This document shows positions 1 through 5,118 of a stretch of 7,568 nt of DNA, one piece after another. Both the position numbers and the translations under genes were made by a program. Under the pieces are notes generated by a model. That model worked only from the letters and a program-made list of their open reading frames with translations. It was not told the DNA's origin and did not search any database. The stretch is from Gammaproteobacteria bacterium (GTDB lineage: Bacteria; Pseudomonadota; Gammaproteobacteria; Pseudomonadales; Azotimanducaceae), in assembly GCA_009839405.1 (NCBI GenBank), contig VXPR01000055.1:1-7568 (forward strand). Direction: 5' to 3'. Every line of letters starts with the position of its first letter. The first letter of the stretch is position 1.

Positions 1-2
1 GG

Positions 3-215
3 CTGGACCTCGGCCACAACCAACTCACCGGCCCCATCCCGGTCGAACTCGGCCACCTGTCCCACCTGGAGGGGTTGGTGCTTTTTTTTGTTTCAGCGCC
101 GCATTGGGTGGGTTTTTTATATGCGTCTTCGCTGGGTGTTGCTGGGAGGGGGTGCCGTGGGACGTGCAGAGGCGCTAGCCGCCAGGGACCCGACTGCGAA
201 GCAAGGGCCTCGTAG
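3..215 (+). CDS. Leucine-rich-repeat protein, 3' fragment (5' end outside window, probably truncated)
   Basis: The frame is open from the left edge. Its first 27 codons (3-83) read as one LRR unit, with the core LDLGHNQLTGPIPVELGHL and then SHLEGLVL. This matches the LxxLxLxxNxLxGxIPxxLGxL pattern of plant-type LRRs, which is also common in bacterial LRR proteins. Such repeats form a curved solenoid used for protein binding. After codon 27 the match stops abruptly at an 8-base T run. The next 43 codons (FFVSAPHW onward) have no LRR spacing and a Gly/Arg/Ser/Cys-rich composition that looks non-coding. The frame closes at TAG 213-215, which lies inside the first base pairs of the adjacent REP element. 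The next LRR, expected to begin with N-x-L-x-G-x-IP, is absent. I infer a gene whose natural 3' end was lost or rearranged. An unusual true C-terminus or an assembly junction cannot be excluded. Confidence 0.6.
   Translation: MDLGHNQLTGPIPVELGHLSHLEGLVLFFVSAPHWVGFLYASSLGVAGRGCRGTCRGASRQGPDCEARAS
84..211. other. Non-LRR junction segment with T runs
   Basis: This stretch separates the recognisable LRR unit from the first REP pair. It contains an 8-T run (82-89) and a 6-T run (113-118) in a window where long T runs are otherwise rare. It then becomes G-rich. No convincing gene, tRNA or promoter is seen. The T runs are not preceded by a stable GC hairpin, so they do not look like a standard intrinsic terminator. 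Confidence 0.4.
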
Positions 216-294
216 GGGCGGGGCTTGTCCCCGCCCGTGTTGGTCGAACGACGTCGGTTGCCCATGCACGGGCGACCACAAGGGTCGCCCCTAC
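212..294. repeat. Paired inverted REP element (BIME/REPIN-like), copy 1
   Basis: The 83-bp unit starts GTAGGGGCG (212-220) and ends with its exact reverse complement CGCCCCTAC (286-294). Each end is itself a hairpin. The left stem is GGGCGGGG 216-223 with CCCCGCCC 229-236 around loop CTTGT (224-228). The right stem is GGGCGACC 270-277 with GGTCGCCC 283-290 around loop ACAAG, which is CTTGT on the other strand. Over 28 nt the two arms differ at only six positions, and all six are compensatory changes in the stem (GGG/CCC versus ACC/GGT). A 5' GTAG head followed by an imperfect palindrome is the known signature of REP sequences mobilised by RAYT (REP-associated tyrosine) transposases. No RAYT gene lies in the window. 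The element sits between the converging LRR fragment and the downstream dioxygenase gene, whose stop codon is 20 nt away. Confidence 0.85.
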
Positions 295-314
295 GGGAAG
301 TGGTCGCGAGGTCC

Positions 315-1577
315 TTACGCGGGCAATGCCGTTGCTCCGTACCCCATCTTCGCGGCATACCCCAACCGCTCGAAATCTGCGCCGTGGTCGCCGCTCTTGC
401 CGAACGCATCATCCAGCCCGCAGAGGGTGGCGAAGGCGGGTGGGTTGCGGTCCACGATCTCCTGCGGGATGTCGTCGTAGCGTTCCAATGGCCGCATGAA
501 CTGGCGGCAGTAGGCGTTGTGGAGCGAGGTGCGCTTGCCGGGGGCCGAACGGGGCATGGCGCCGTGCCAGAGGCCGCCGTGCCACAGGGCGATCGAGCCG
601 CGTTCCATCACCAGGGGCTTGGTTCCGTCCCGCGTGGCGCCCTTCGGGGCTTGGCTGCGCTTGGCGACGCTGCCCGGCATCACCACCGTGGGGCCGTTTG
701 GCAGGCTGAAATCGTCGATGGCCCAGACGGCGGTGGCTTCGAGGCAGTAGTCCGGGAACGGTTCCGGGATGCGGGAGGCGCCGTAGTCGGAGTGCAGGCC
801 CGGATGGGTGTCGAGGCCGGGACCCTTGATGATGGTGTCGGATTGATAGACGAGACAGCCACGGCCCAGCAGATGCTCCATCAGCGTCAGCACCCACGGG
901 TGCAGCACGGCTTCTTCCCACAGGCGGCCACGCCTCAGCAGCATGGTGGCGCGGAAGCCCACATCCGGGGGTGCCGCGTCGTGGTTGCGATGCGCCTCGG
1001 CACGGAGTTCGTCGGCGAACTCCTCGGTGAACGCGCCGGGGAGGATGGTGTAGCCCCGTTCGTCCAGATCGCTGAGGTTGTCCGCTAGGCCCAACGCCTC
1101 GGCACGATGGCGGATGTCGGGACTGTTCACCGTGCGCGCGGCCATGTGGTCGTGCAGTTCGCCGCAGAGGCGGGAGATGGGATCAATCGGCATCCTGCCT
1201 TGCCAATCCCCGAGCCCCATACGAGTGACGTGCCCGGCTTCGCGTACGGCCCCCTCCCGCGCGTCGCCGTCGTACACGATGGTGGCGTAGAGCACCGAGG
1301 CCGTGTAATCCGCAACCCGGTAGCAGTTCGCCCTTTCGTCTGGGCGAGGCTCCGCAGTCACCTGGTCGCCAGCGAAACGCAACGTGTAGCCGAAGGGCGC
1401 GTCTCGCTCCGAAGCGGCAAGGTGGGGCGGCGGGTTGTCGAGGCGTTCTGAGATGGAGAACGCCGGCAACGACAATCCGCGTGTGCGCGTACCGAGGAAC
1501 CGCTCCGACTCCGCGAGCCATTCCGCGGACGCCAACTCCACGCGCTCATCGAGCGCGACTGCCGGTTCCGTGTACAT
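315..1577 (-). CDS. PhyH-family Fe(II)/2-oxoglutarate dioxygenase with N-terminal extension
   Basis: This is a 420-residue protein. The C-terminal half (about 165-360) fits the phytanoyl-CoA dioxygenase superfamily. The iron-binding HxD is H262-S-D264 (GLHSDYG). The distal His is probably H338 (LWHGGLWHGAMP). R349, 11 residues later, would bind the 2-oxoglutarate carboxylate. The domain opens with LDERGYTILPGAFTEEFADEL, the usual start of this fold. Enzymes of this family hydroxylate unactivated carbons, using O2 and 2-oxoglutarate and releasing succinate and CO2. The substrate is not predictable here. About 160 residues precede the domain, whereas many PhyH proteins are 250-320 residues long and begin close to it. 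The extension contains GYTLRFAGDQVTAEP and YTASVLYATIVYDGD; I do not recognise it firmly. No signal peptide or membrane segment is seen, so it should be cytoplasmic. The ATG start is supported by AGGAGG (1586-1591), 8 nt upstream. It lies 67 bp after the related upstream gene and is probably in the same operon. Confidence 0.85.
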   Translation of the reverse strand: MYTEPAVALDERVELASAEWLAESERFLGTRTRGLSLPAFSISERLDNPPPHLAASERDAPFGYTLRFAGDQVTAEPRPDERANCYRVADYTASVLYATIVYDGDAREGAVREAGHVTRMGLGDWQGRMPIDPISRLCGELHDHMAARTVNSPDIRHRAEALGLADNLSDLDERGYTILPGAFTEEFADELRAEAHRNHDAAPPDVGFRATMLLRRGRLWEEAVLHPWVLTLMEHLLGRGCLVYQSDTIIKGPGLDTHPGLHSDYGASRIPEPFPDYCLEATAVWAIDDFSLPNGPTVVMPGSVAKRSQAPKGATRDGTKPLVMERGSIALWHGGLWHGAMPRSAPGKRTSLHNAYCRQFMRPLERYDDIPQEIVDRNPPAFATLCGLDDAFGKSGDHGADFERLGYAAKMGYGATALPA

Positions 1578-1644
1578 CGTTCGTTCCTCCTACGTTGACG
1601 CGCGTGTCTTCCGAGGGAGGCGTCTCACCCTCCCGCCGAAGGGC

Positions 1645-2745
1645 TCAAGCGACCTCCCGCGCCTTCTCCTCGGCGACGACCTCGCGCAACCCTTCCCACT
1701 CGTCCCACATGTCGCAGAGTGCATCTTTCGAGCGCTCCCACGGGTTGTTGCCGGCCTCGTATTCGAGCCATTCGCCGGCCTGGCCCCGGTCGGGATGGTC
1801 CGAAACCCCGTTCGCCACCTTGTCCGGCTGCCGTTTCTTGTTGCGGATGCGGAAGATGATGTTCTTGCGCGACTCGGTGCCGTTCTCGTTGCGGGTGCCG
1901 GAGTGGGGGATGTGGAAGACGGTGATGCAGGCATCGCCCGGCTCCATGAGGATCTGCGTCGGCCGGGGCCAGCGCTGGCCGTCCGGCGTCGACTCCGAGT
2001 CCTCGTCGAGGAACTGCTCGCGCACCGCCTGGGGCAAGTACACATGACCACAGCGGTTGGGTGCGTTGTGGTTGATCCTCGGCCAACCCGGGCCCTCCGG
2101 TCCGACATGGCCGTTGACGCTGCGCTGCCACTGGAAGAAGCGTTCGGTGGCGTGATGGGCGCCGCGCAGGAGCGCCGTCTGGCCGCAGCCCTCCCGCGTC
2201 TGATCGTTCAGGCAGACGAACACGAAGGCGGTGAAGCTGCCCATGCCGAGGGTCATCTCCGGGTCCTCGAAGAGCGGCACGCTGTTGTGCCCCATCACGT
2301 CGGCGCTGCGGCCGATGTTGCCCTTGGGTCCCGAGCCGATGTAATGCTGGTAGTTCTCCTCCGGCGTGCCTTGCAGCACCTCCTGCGGCACACCGATCGT
2401 GCACAGGCCGTCCATGTGCGATTCTGCGCCGTAGTAGGGCTGGTCGCGGTCCCGATAGCCGAGGTTGTTGAAGTGGTTTCCGGGTTGGCGCACCTTGTTG
2501 ACGCCCACTTGGCAGATGGACGGCGGATCGAACTGCCCCATGGCCTCATGCAGGATGGGCGTGACACTCGACGCGTTCACAAGACCCGTCATCGCCGGCT
2601 TGCCGCCGACGTACTCCCCCTTCTTGGCCGTGTGGATGCAGTCGAGCGCTGCCTGCACCAACTCGGGGGCAACCGCCTGCTTCACCACCACATAGCCGTC
2701 GCGATAGAGCGTTCGCTTCTGCTCCAACGTCAACGCATCCGCCAT
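1645..2745 (-). CDS. PhyH-family Fe(II)/2-oxoglutarate dioxygenase (upstream gene of the pair)
   Basis: This is a 366-residue protein with the phytanoyl-CoA dioxygenase layout. It starts with LTLEQKRTLYRDGYVVVKQAV. The HxD is H110-M-D112 (ESHMDG). The distal His is probably H281 (VFHIPHSGTRN), with R293 twelve residues later as the likely 2-oxoglutarate anchor. The strand before the distal His (ILMEPGDACITVFH, 265-278) is typical of the double-stranded beta-helix core. The segment between the two metal ligands is long, about 170 residues. It carries GGxxALLRGAHHATE-like motifs seen in the family, plus a Gly/Pro/Asn-rich insert (211-235). It is expected to be a cytoplasmic non-haem iron hydroxylase of unknown substrate. 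The sequence differs strongly from its downstream neighbour, so the two are not a recent duplication. The ATG start has GGGAGG (2751-2756) 5 nt upstream. It is the first gene of the probable two-gene operon. There is no ectoine-hydroxylase signature that would justify a gene name. Confidence 0.87.
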   Translation of the reverse strand: MADALTLEQKRTLYRDGYVVVKQAVAPELVQAALDCIHTAKKGEYVGGKPAMTGLVNASSVTPILHEAMGQFDPPSICQVGVNKVRQPGNHFNNLGYRDRDQPYYGAESHMDGLCTIGVPQEVLQGTPEENYQHYIGSGPKGNIGRSADVMGHNSVPLFEDPEMTLGMGSFTAFVFVCLNDQTREGCGQTALLRGAHHATERFFQWQRSVNGHVGPEGPGWPRINHNAPNRCGHVYLPQAVREQFLDEDSESTPDGQRWPRPTQILMEPGDACITVFHIPHSGTRNENGTESRKNIIFRIRNKKRQPDKVANGVSDHPDRGQAGEWLEYEAGNNPWERSKDALCDMWDEWEGLREVVAEEKAREVA

Positions 2746-2781
2746 CGGTTCCTCCCTTCAACCCCGACCGAGTGACGCCCG

Positions 2782-2787
2782 ATTGTA
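2782..2787 (-). promoter_or_regulatory. Possible -10 box for the dioxygenase pair
   Basis: On the minus strand this reads TACAAT, five of six matches to TATAAT, and lies 37 nt upstream of the upstream dioxygenase start. No good TTGACA-like -35 is present at 16-18 nt spacing, so the call rests on one hexamer. Its placement between the solitary REP and the gene would let the pair be transcribed independently of the ankyrin gene. Confidence 0.25.
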
Positions 2788-2847
2788 GCGACAGACGGCT
2801 GACCGAAGGCCAGCAGTGCGAAAACAAATGCCAGCGCGCTCGTGGCC

Positions 2848-2873
2848 TTAGGCGTGGGGCTTGTCCCCGCGCC
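2848..2873. repeat. Solitary degenerate REP hairpin
   Basis: Bases 2856-2870 (GGGGCTTGTCCCCGC) are identical to 220-234 in the first REP pair. The flanking TTAGG (2848-2852) resembles the GTAGG head. The hairpin is GGCGTGGGG (2851-2859) with CCCCGCGCC (2865-2873) around the same CTTGT loop, giving nine pairs with one G-T wobble. No inverted partner arm is seen nearby. It begins 20 nt past the ankyrin stop codon and may act as transcriptional punctuation before the dioxygenase pair. It lacks a T tract. Confidence 0.6.
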
Positions 2874-2893
2874 GACGGGCGCGTCATGCGGGG

Positions 2894-3994
2894 TCAAGCC
2901 AGCGATCGAAGAAACTTGGCTTCCTTGCGCGCCACTTCCAGTGGGTTCTTGCCGGTGCGGTTGAGGATCCGAGTGTTGGCACCCAACTCAAGCAACGCCT
3001 CGGCGGCCGCCACGCAACCCTCGTAGGTGGCGCGGTGCAGGGGCGTGCGGCCCTTGCGATCTTGGATGTCCACATTCGCTCCGCGCCGGACGAGGAGCCG
3101 CGTCACGCCTTCCTTGTCGGCCTCCGCCGCTAGGTGTAGCGGGGCGCGATGCACCTTGGTGCAGGCGTTCACGTCGGCGCCGGCATCAAGCAACAACTCC
3201 GCGCATTCCTCCGAACCCCCCCGCGCAGCCCAGTGCAGTGGCGTCATGGCGTAGGGCTGTTCCTCGCGGGCAACACCCGGATCGTCGGCGAGGAGCGCCT
3301 TCAGGTGGACGGAGTCGCCGAGGCCAGCCGCAGAGCAAGCATCGTACTCGGCGCCATCGTCGATCAGGATGCGCGCCACTTCGCGCTTGCCGGCGTTGGA
3401 GCGGAAGTCACTGTCGTCCTTCCACGGCCCGGGCGCGACCGCCTCCTGCAGCGAGGTGGTGCCGCGTTCGCCGTTGCCTTTGATGGGCAGTTCGTGATGC
3501 ACGCCCACGCCGTGGGCGATGAGCAGCCGGGCGAGCTCCGGATAGCCGCCCCACGCGGCCCAATACATGAGCGAGAGATTGTCCGGCCAGCCGGTGTGCG
3601 GCTTGCGCACCGACACTGGCGTCGCGTCGAACATGCCGTGCTCGAAGAGTTCGCGCAGGGTGTCGGTGGCGCCCGCCCAGGCCGCTTCGTGCAGCACGTT
3701 GTACTCGCTCTCGTCGAGTTCCAGCCGCGCACCCTTGCCGAGCAACACGTGCACTGCTGGCCCGGCACCGCGCATCCCTACGAGCACCGACAGGAGTCGG
3801 TCGCCGATCCGCCCGAGCGCGTCCGGATTCGCTTCGATCAACTCGACCATCTTGTCGGGCGCCGCTTGGGCCTCCCAACGGCTTGGATTGGCACCCATCG
3901 CAGCGCGCACAAGTTCGCGTTCCGCGGGCGTGAGGTCGGGGCGGTGCAGATTGCGCAGAAACCAGTTGTTGAGGAACAGTTCAACGGCATCCAT
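2894..3994 (-). CDS. Ankyrin-repeat protein
   Basis: This is a 366-residue protein from the chosen start. It is built mostly of ankyrin repeats, two-helix modules of about 33 residues that bind other proteins. Clear copies contain TPLHWAARGG (251-260, then LLLDAGADVNA), APLHLAAEAD (284-293, then LLVRRGANVDI) and TPLHRATYEG (317-326, then LLELGANTRIL). Weaker copies lie near 63-92, 98-125, 139-165, 205-220 and 218-244, and a partial capping repeat (NPLEVARKEAK) is at the C-terminus. The first 60 residues are a charged helical segment I do not recognise. No signal peptide, membrane helix or enzyme motif is visible, so it is probably a cytoplasmic scaffold or regulator. The frame extends to an ATG at 4052-4054, but ATG 3992-3994 has AGGAG 8 nt upstream and is preferred. 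It precedes the dioxygenase pair on the same strand with a 148-bp gap holding a REP hairpin. A shared transcript is possible but not evident. Confidence 0.85.
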   Translation of the reverse strand: MDAVELFLNNWFLRNLHRPDLTPAERELVRAAMGANPSRWEAQAAPDKMVELIEANPDALGRIGDRLLSVLVGMRGAGPAVHVLLGKGARLELDESEYNVLHEAAWAGATDTLRELFEHGMFDATPVSVRKPHTGWPDNLSLMYWAAWGGYPELARLLIAHGVGVHHELPIKGNGERGTTSLQEAVAPGPWKDDSDFRSNAGKREVARILIDDGAEYDACSAAGLGDSVHLKALLADDPGVAREEQPYAMTPLHWAARGGSEECAELLLDAGADVNACTKVHRAPLHLAAEADKEGVTRLLVRRGANVDIQDRKGRTPLHRATYEGCVAAAEALLELGANTRILNRTGKNPLEVARKEAKFLRSLA

Positions 3995-4002
3995 GGCCGG
4001 AT

Positions 4003-4007
4003 CTCCT
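4003..4007 (-). promoter_or_regulatory. Shine-Dalgarno that decides the ankyrin gene start
   Basis: AGGAG on the minus strand lies 8 nt before ATG 3992-3994. The alternative upstream ATG (4052-4054) has only a GGAGG about 14 nt away, which is too far for efficient initiation. The shorter protein is therefore preferred. Confidence 0.6.
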
Positions 4008-4200
4008 AGCGCTACTGTCAGCAGGTTGGCCAGATCGAAGCAACCGGGGGACATTGGTCAGAGGCGACCCTCCACCCTTTCGAGGTTCAAGCCTCGCGTA
4101 CCCAGGCAGACATACTAAGCGCTGAGCGACGAGGCTTTCCTGCGACCAGCATCGCGGTGGTGGATTAAGATGGACGACTTTGTTCAGTCAGGCGCGTTGC

Positions 4201-4205
4201 GGAGG
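4201..4205 (+). promoter_or_regulatory. Shine-Dalgarno that decides the SDR start
   Basis: GGAGG lies 6 nt before ATG 4212-4214. An in-frame ATG at 4170 has no comparable site and would add 14 residues unlike an SDR N-terminus. The 4212 start puts the glycine-rich motif at residues 18-25, the usual position in classical SDRs. Confidence 0.75.
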
Positions 4206-4211
4206 GGAAGC

Positions 4212-5024
4212 ATGGCGGAAGTGAATCCAAACGGGGTGCTCGCGGGACAGGTTGCCGTCGTCACCGGCGCCAGCCGAGGAATCGGCGAGGCGATCGCCAA
4301 GCGCATGGCGATGGAAGGTGCGAAGGTGGTGGTCTCCGCCCGCACCGTGGAGGCGTCCGACCACTTCCTGCCGGGCACGATCAAGCAGTGCGTTGCCGAG
4401 ATCGAAGCCGCTGGCGGCCAGGCGGCGGCAGTGCGGTGCAACCTCGCGGACCCGGAAGACCGCAGGCGCCTGATCGAAGAGAGCGAGACGGCGTTCGGCC
4501 CCGTGGACATCCTTGTCAACAACGCCGCGGTGACGTGGTTCCTGCCGGTCACGGACTTCAACGAGAAGCGCTACCGGACGATGATGGACGTGCAGGTGTA
4601 CGCGCCGTTCGAACTCGCCCAGATGGTGCTGCCTGGCATGATCGAACGCGGGCGCGGCTGGATCCTCAACATCTCCTCCCACGCCGCCATCCACCCGCAA
4701 GCCGCCGCACCCGGCGGCCACGGCGGCACCGTGTACGGCATGTGCAAGGCGGCACTGGAACGGTTCACCACAGGGCTTGCGCAGGAGCTGTACGGCAAGG
4801 GCGTGGGCGTCAACGTCATCTCCCCAGGCCTCGTCGCGACGCCCGGCGTCGTCCACCACAAGCTCATCAACGAGGGCAACAAGGACCGCGTCACCCCGGT
4901 CGAGCACATGGCCGAGGCTTGCCTGCGCCTGTGCCACGGCGACGCCGCCGAAATCACCGGCCGCATCGACTACGCCGATCAGGTGATCGAGGAGTTCAGC
5001 TTGGAGCCCGCCGACCTCGTGTAG
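4212..5024 (+). CDS. SDR-family NAD(P)-dependent oxidoreductase
   Basis: This is a 270-residue classical short-chain dehydrogenase/reductase, a cytoplasmic Rossmann-fold enzyme that interconverts alcohols and ketones. The cofactor motif TGASRGIG is at 18-25. R22 and the SART segment after beta-2 (42-45) favour NADP(H) over NAD(H). LVNNAA is at 101-106, ISS at 154-156, the catalytic pair Y175-xxx-K179 (YGMCK), and NVISPGLVATPG after it. Two deviations are visible. First, the usual catalytic-tetrad Asn in the 'xVNxxGxF' helix appears to be Gln128 (MDVQVYAPF). Second, the spacing from the ISS serine to Tyr is about 19 residues rather than the common 13, because of a Pro/Ala/Gly/His-rich loop (HPQAAAPGGHGG). 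The substrate is not assignable. It converges on the TonB receptor gene, and its TAG stop is the first part of the REP element at 5021. Codon and base composition match the neighbours. Confidence 0.9.
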   Translation: MAEVNPNGVLAGQVAVVTGASRGIGEAIAKRMAMEGAKVVVSARTVEASDHFLPGTIKQCVAEIEAAGGQAAAVRCNLADPEDRRRLIEESETAFGPVDILVNNAAVTWFLPVTDFNEKRYRTMMDVQVYAPFELAQMVLPGMIERGRGWILNISSHAAIHPQAAAPGGHGGTVYGMCKAALERFTTGLAQELYGKGVGVNVISPGLVATPGVVHHKLINEGNKDRVTPVEHMAEACLRLCHGDAAEITGRIDYADQVIEEFSLEPADLV

Positions 5025-5101
5025 GGGCGAGGCCCTCCCGCGTTGAGGCAGCGATCCGCATCGGCCGCACCAAGACGGGCGACCACAAGGGTCGCCGCTA
5101 C
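5021..5101. repeat. Paired inverted REP element (BIME/REPIN-like), copy 2
   Basis: The 81-bp unit starts GTAGGGGCG (5021-5029) and ends CGCCGCTAC (5093-5101), whose reverse complement GTAGCGGCG matches at eight of nine positions. The right arm has the hairpin GGCGACC (5078-5084) with GGTCGCC (5090-5096) around ACAAG. It is nearly identical to the right arm of the element at 212-294: their 21-base core 270-290 is shared except at the last base. The left arm is degenerate, with its stem reduced to roughly GCG-GG/CCCGC and the CTTGT loop lost. The unit occupies the whole space between the convergent SDR and TonB-receptor genes. It contributes the TAG stop of each (5022-5024 plus; 5098-5100 minus). 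Confidence 0.85.
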
Positions 5102-5118
5102 GGTTCGCCGAAGCGGCG
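5093..5118. repeat. Hairpin spanning the receptor stop codon and REP end
   Basis: CGCCGCT (5093-5099) pairs with AGCGGCG (5112-5118). Inside, CGG (5101-5103) pairs with CCG (5108-5110) around a TTCG loop, with one A-A mismatch. It overlaps the last receptor codons and the right REP arm, and it excludes the REP hairpin because both use 5093-5096. There is no T tract, so any terminator role is uncertain. It could be a by-product of GC-rich sequence. Confidence 0.4.

Larger units (their letters stand above)
3995..4211. promoter_or_regulatory. Divergent intergenic region between ankyrin and SDR genes
   Basis: With the chosen starts, this 217-bp stretch must hold the promoters of both diverging genes. 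I see no strong sigma70-type pair. Weak items are an inverted repeat CGAGG-TTCAAG-CCTCG (4081-4096), a possible operator or hairpin, and a TAAGAT hexamer (4166-4171, plus strand; four of six -10 matches, with no partner -35). CGAGGCTT recurs at 4130-4137, overlapping in sequence with the right half of the inverted repeat on the opposite strand. Treat these as candidates only. Confidence 0.35.

Noticed and set aside
212..294. CRISPR or phage attachment site as the source of the repeats
   Set aside because: The copies are far apart, inverted and hairpin-forming, with no regular spacers, cas genes or integrase. A REP pair explains them better.
225..1088. A 287-codon plus-strand frame antisense to the downstream dioxygenase
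   Set aside because: It starts within the REP pair, has no recognisable motif or ribosome site, and covers a convincing PhyH domain on the other strand.
1435..2775. A 446-codon open frame on the plus strand, antisense to the upstream dioxygenase
   Set aside because: High-GC codon bias opens long antisense frames. Its protein is Val/Arg/His/Leu-rich with no domain motif, while the minus strand carries a full PhyH active site and a good Shine-Dalgarno.
2851..2873. A Rho-independent terminator after the ankyrin gene
   Set aside because: The hairpin is strong, but no T tract follows it in the direction of ankyrin transcription. Its loop and stem match the REP family, so it is annotated as a repeat.
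3149..4009. A 286-codon plus-strand frame antisense to the ankyrin gene
   Set aside because: No family features are seen, and the opposite strand has unmistakable ankyrin consensus repeats.
4081..4096. A possible tRNA T-arm (GGTTCAA in a short inverted repeat)
   Set aside because: The loop is six rather than seven bases, no 5' acceptor strand pairs with the following bases, and no D-arm or anticodon arm is found upstream.
4188..4937. A 249-codon minus-strand frame antisense to the SDR
   Set aside because: It is a shadow frame rich in His/Asp/Val/Arg without motifs. The plus strand has all the SDR signature motifs.
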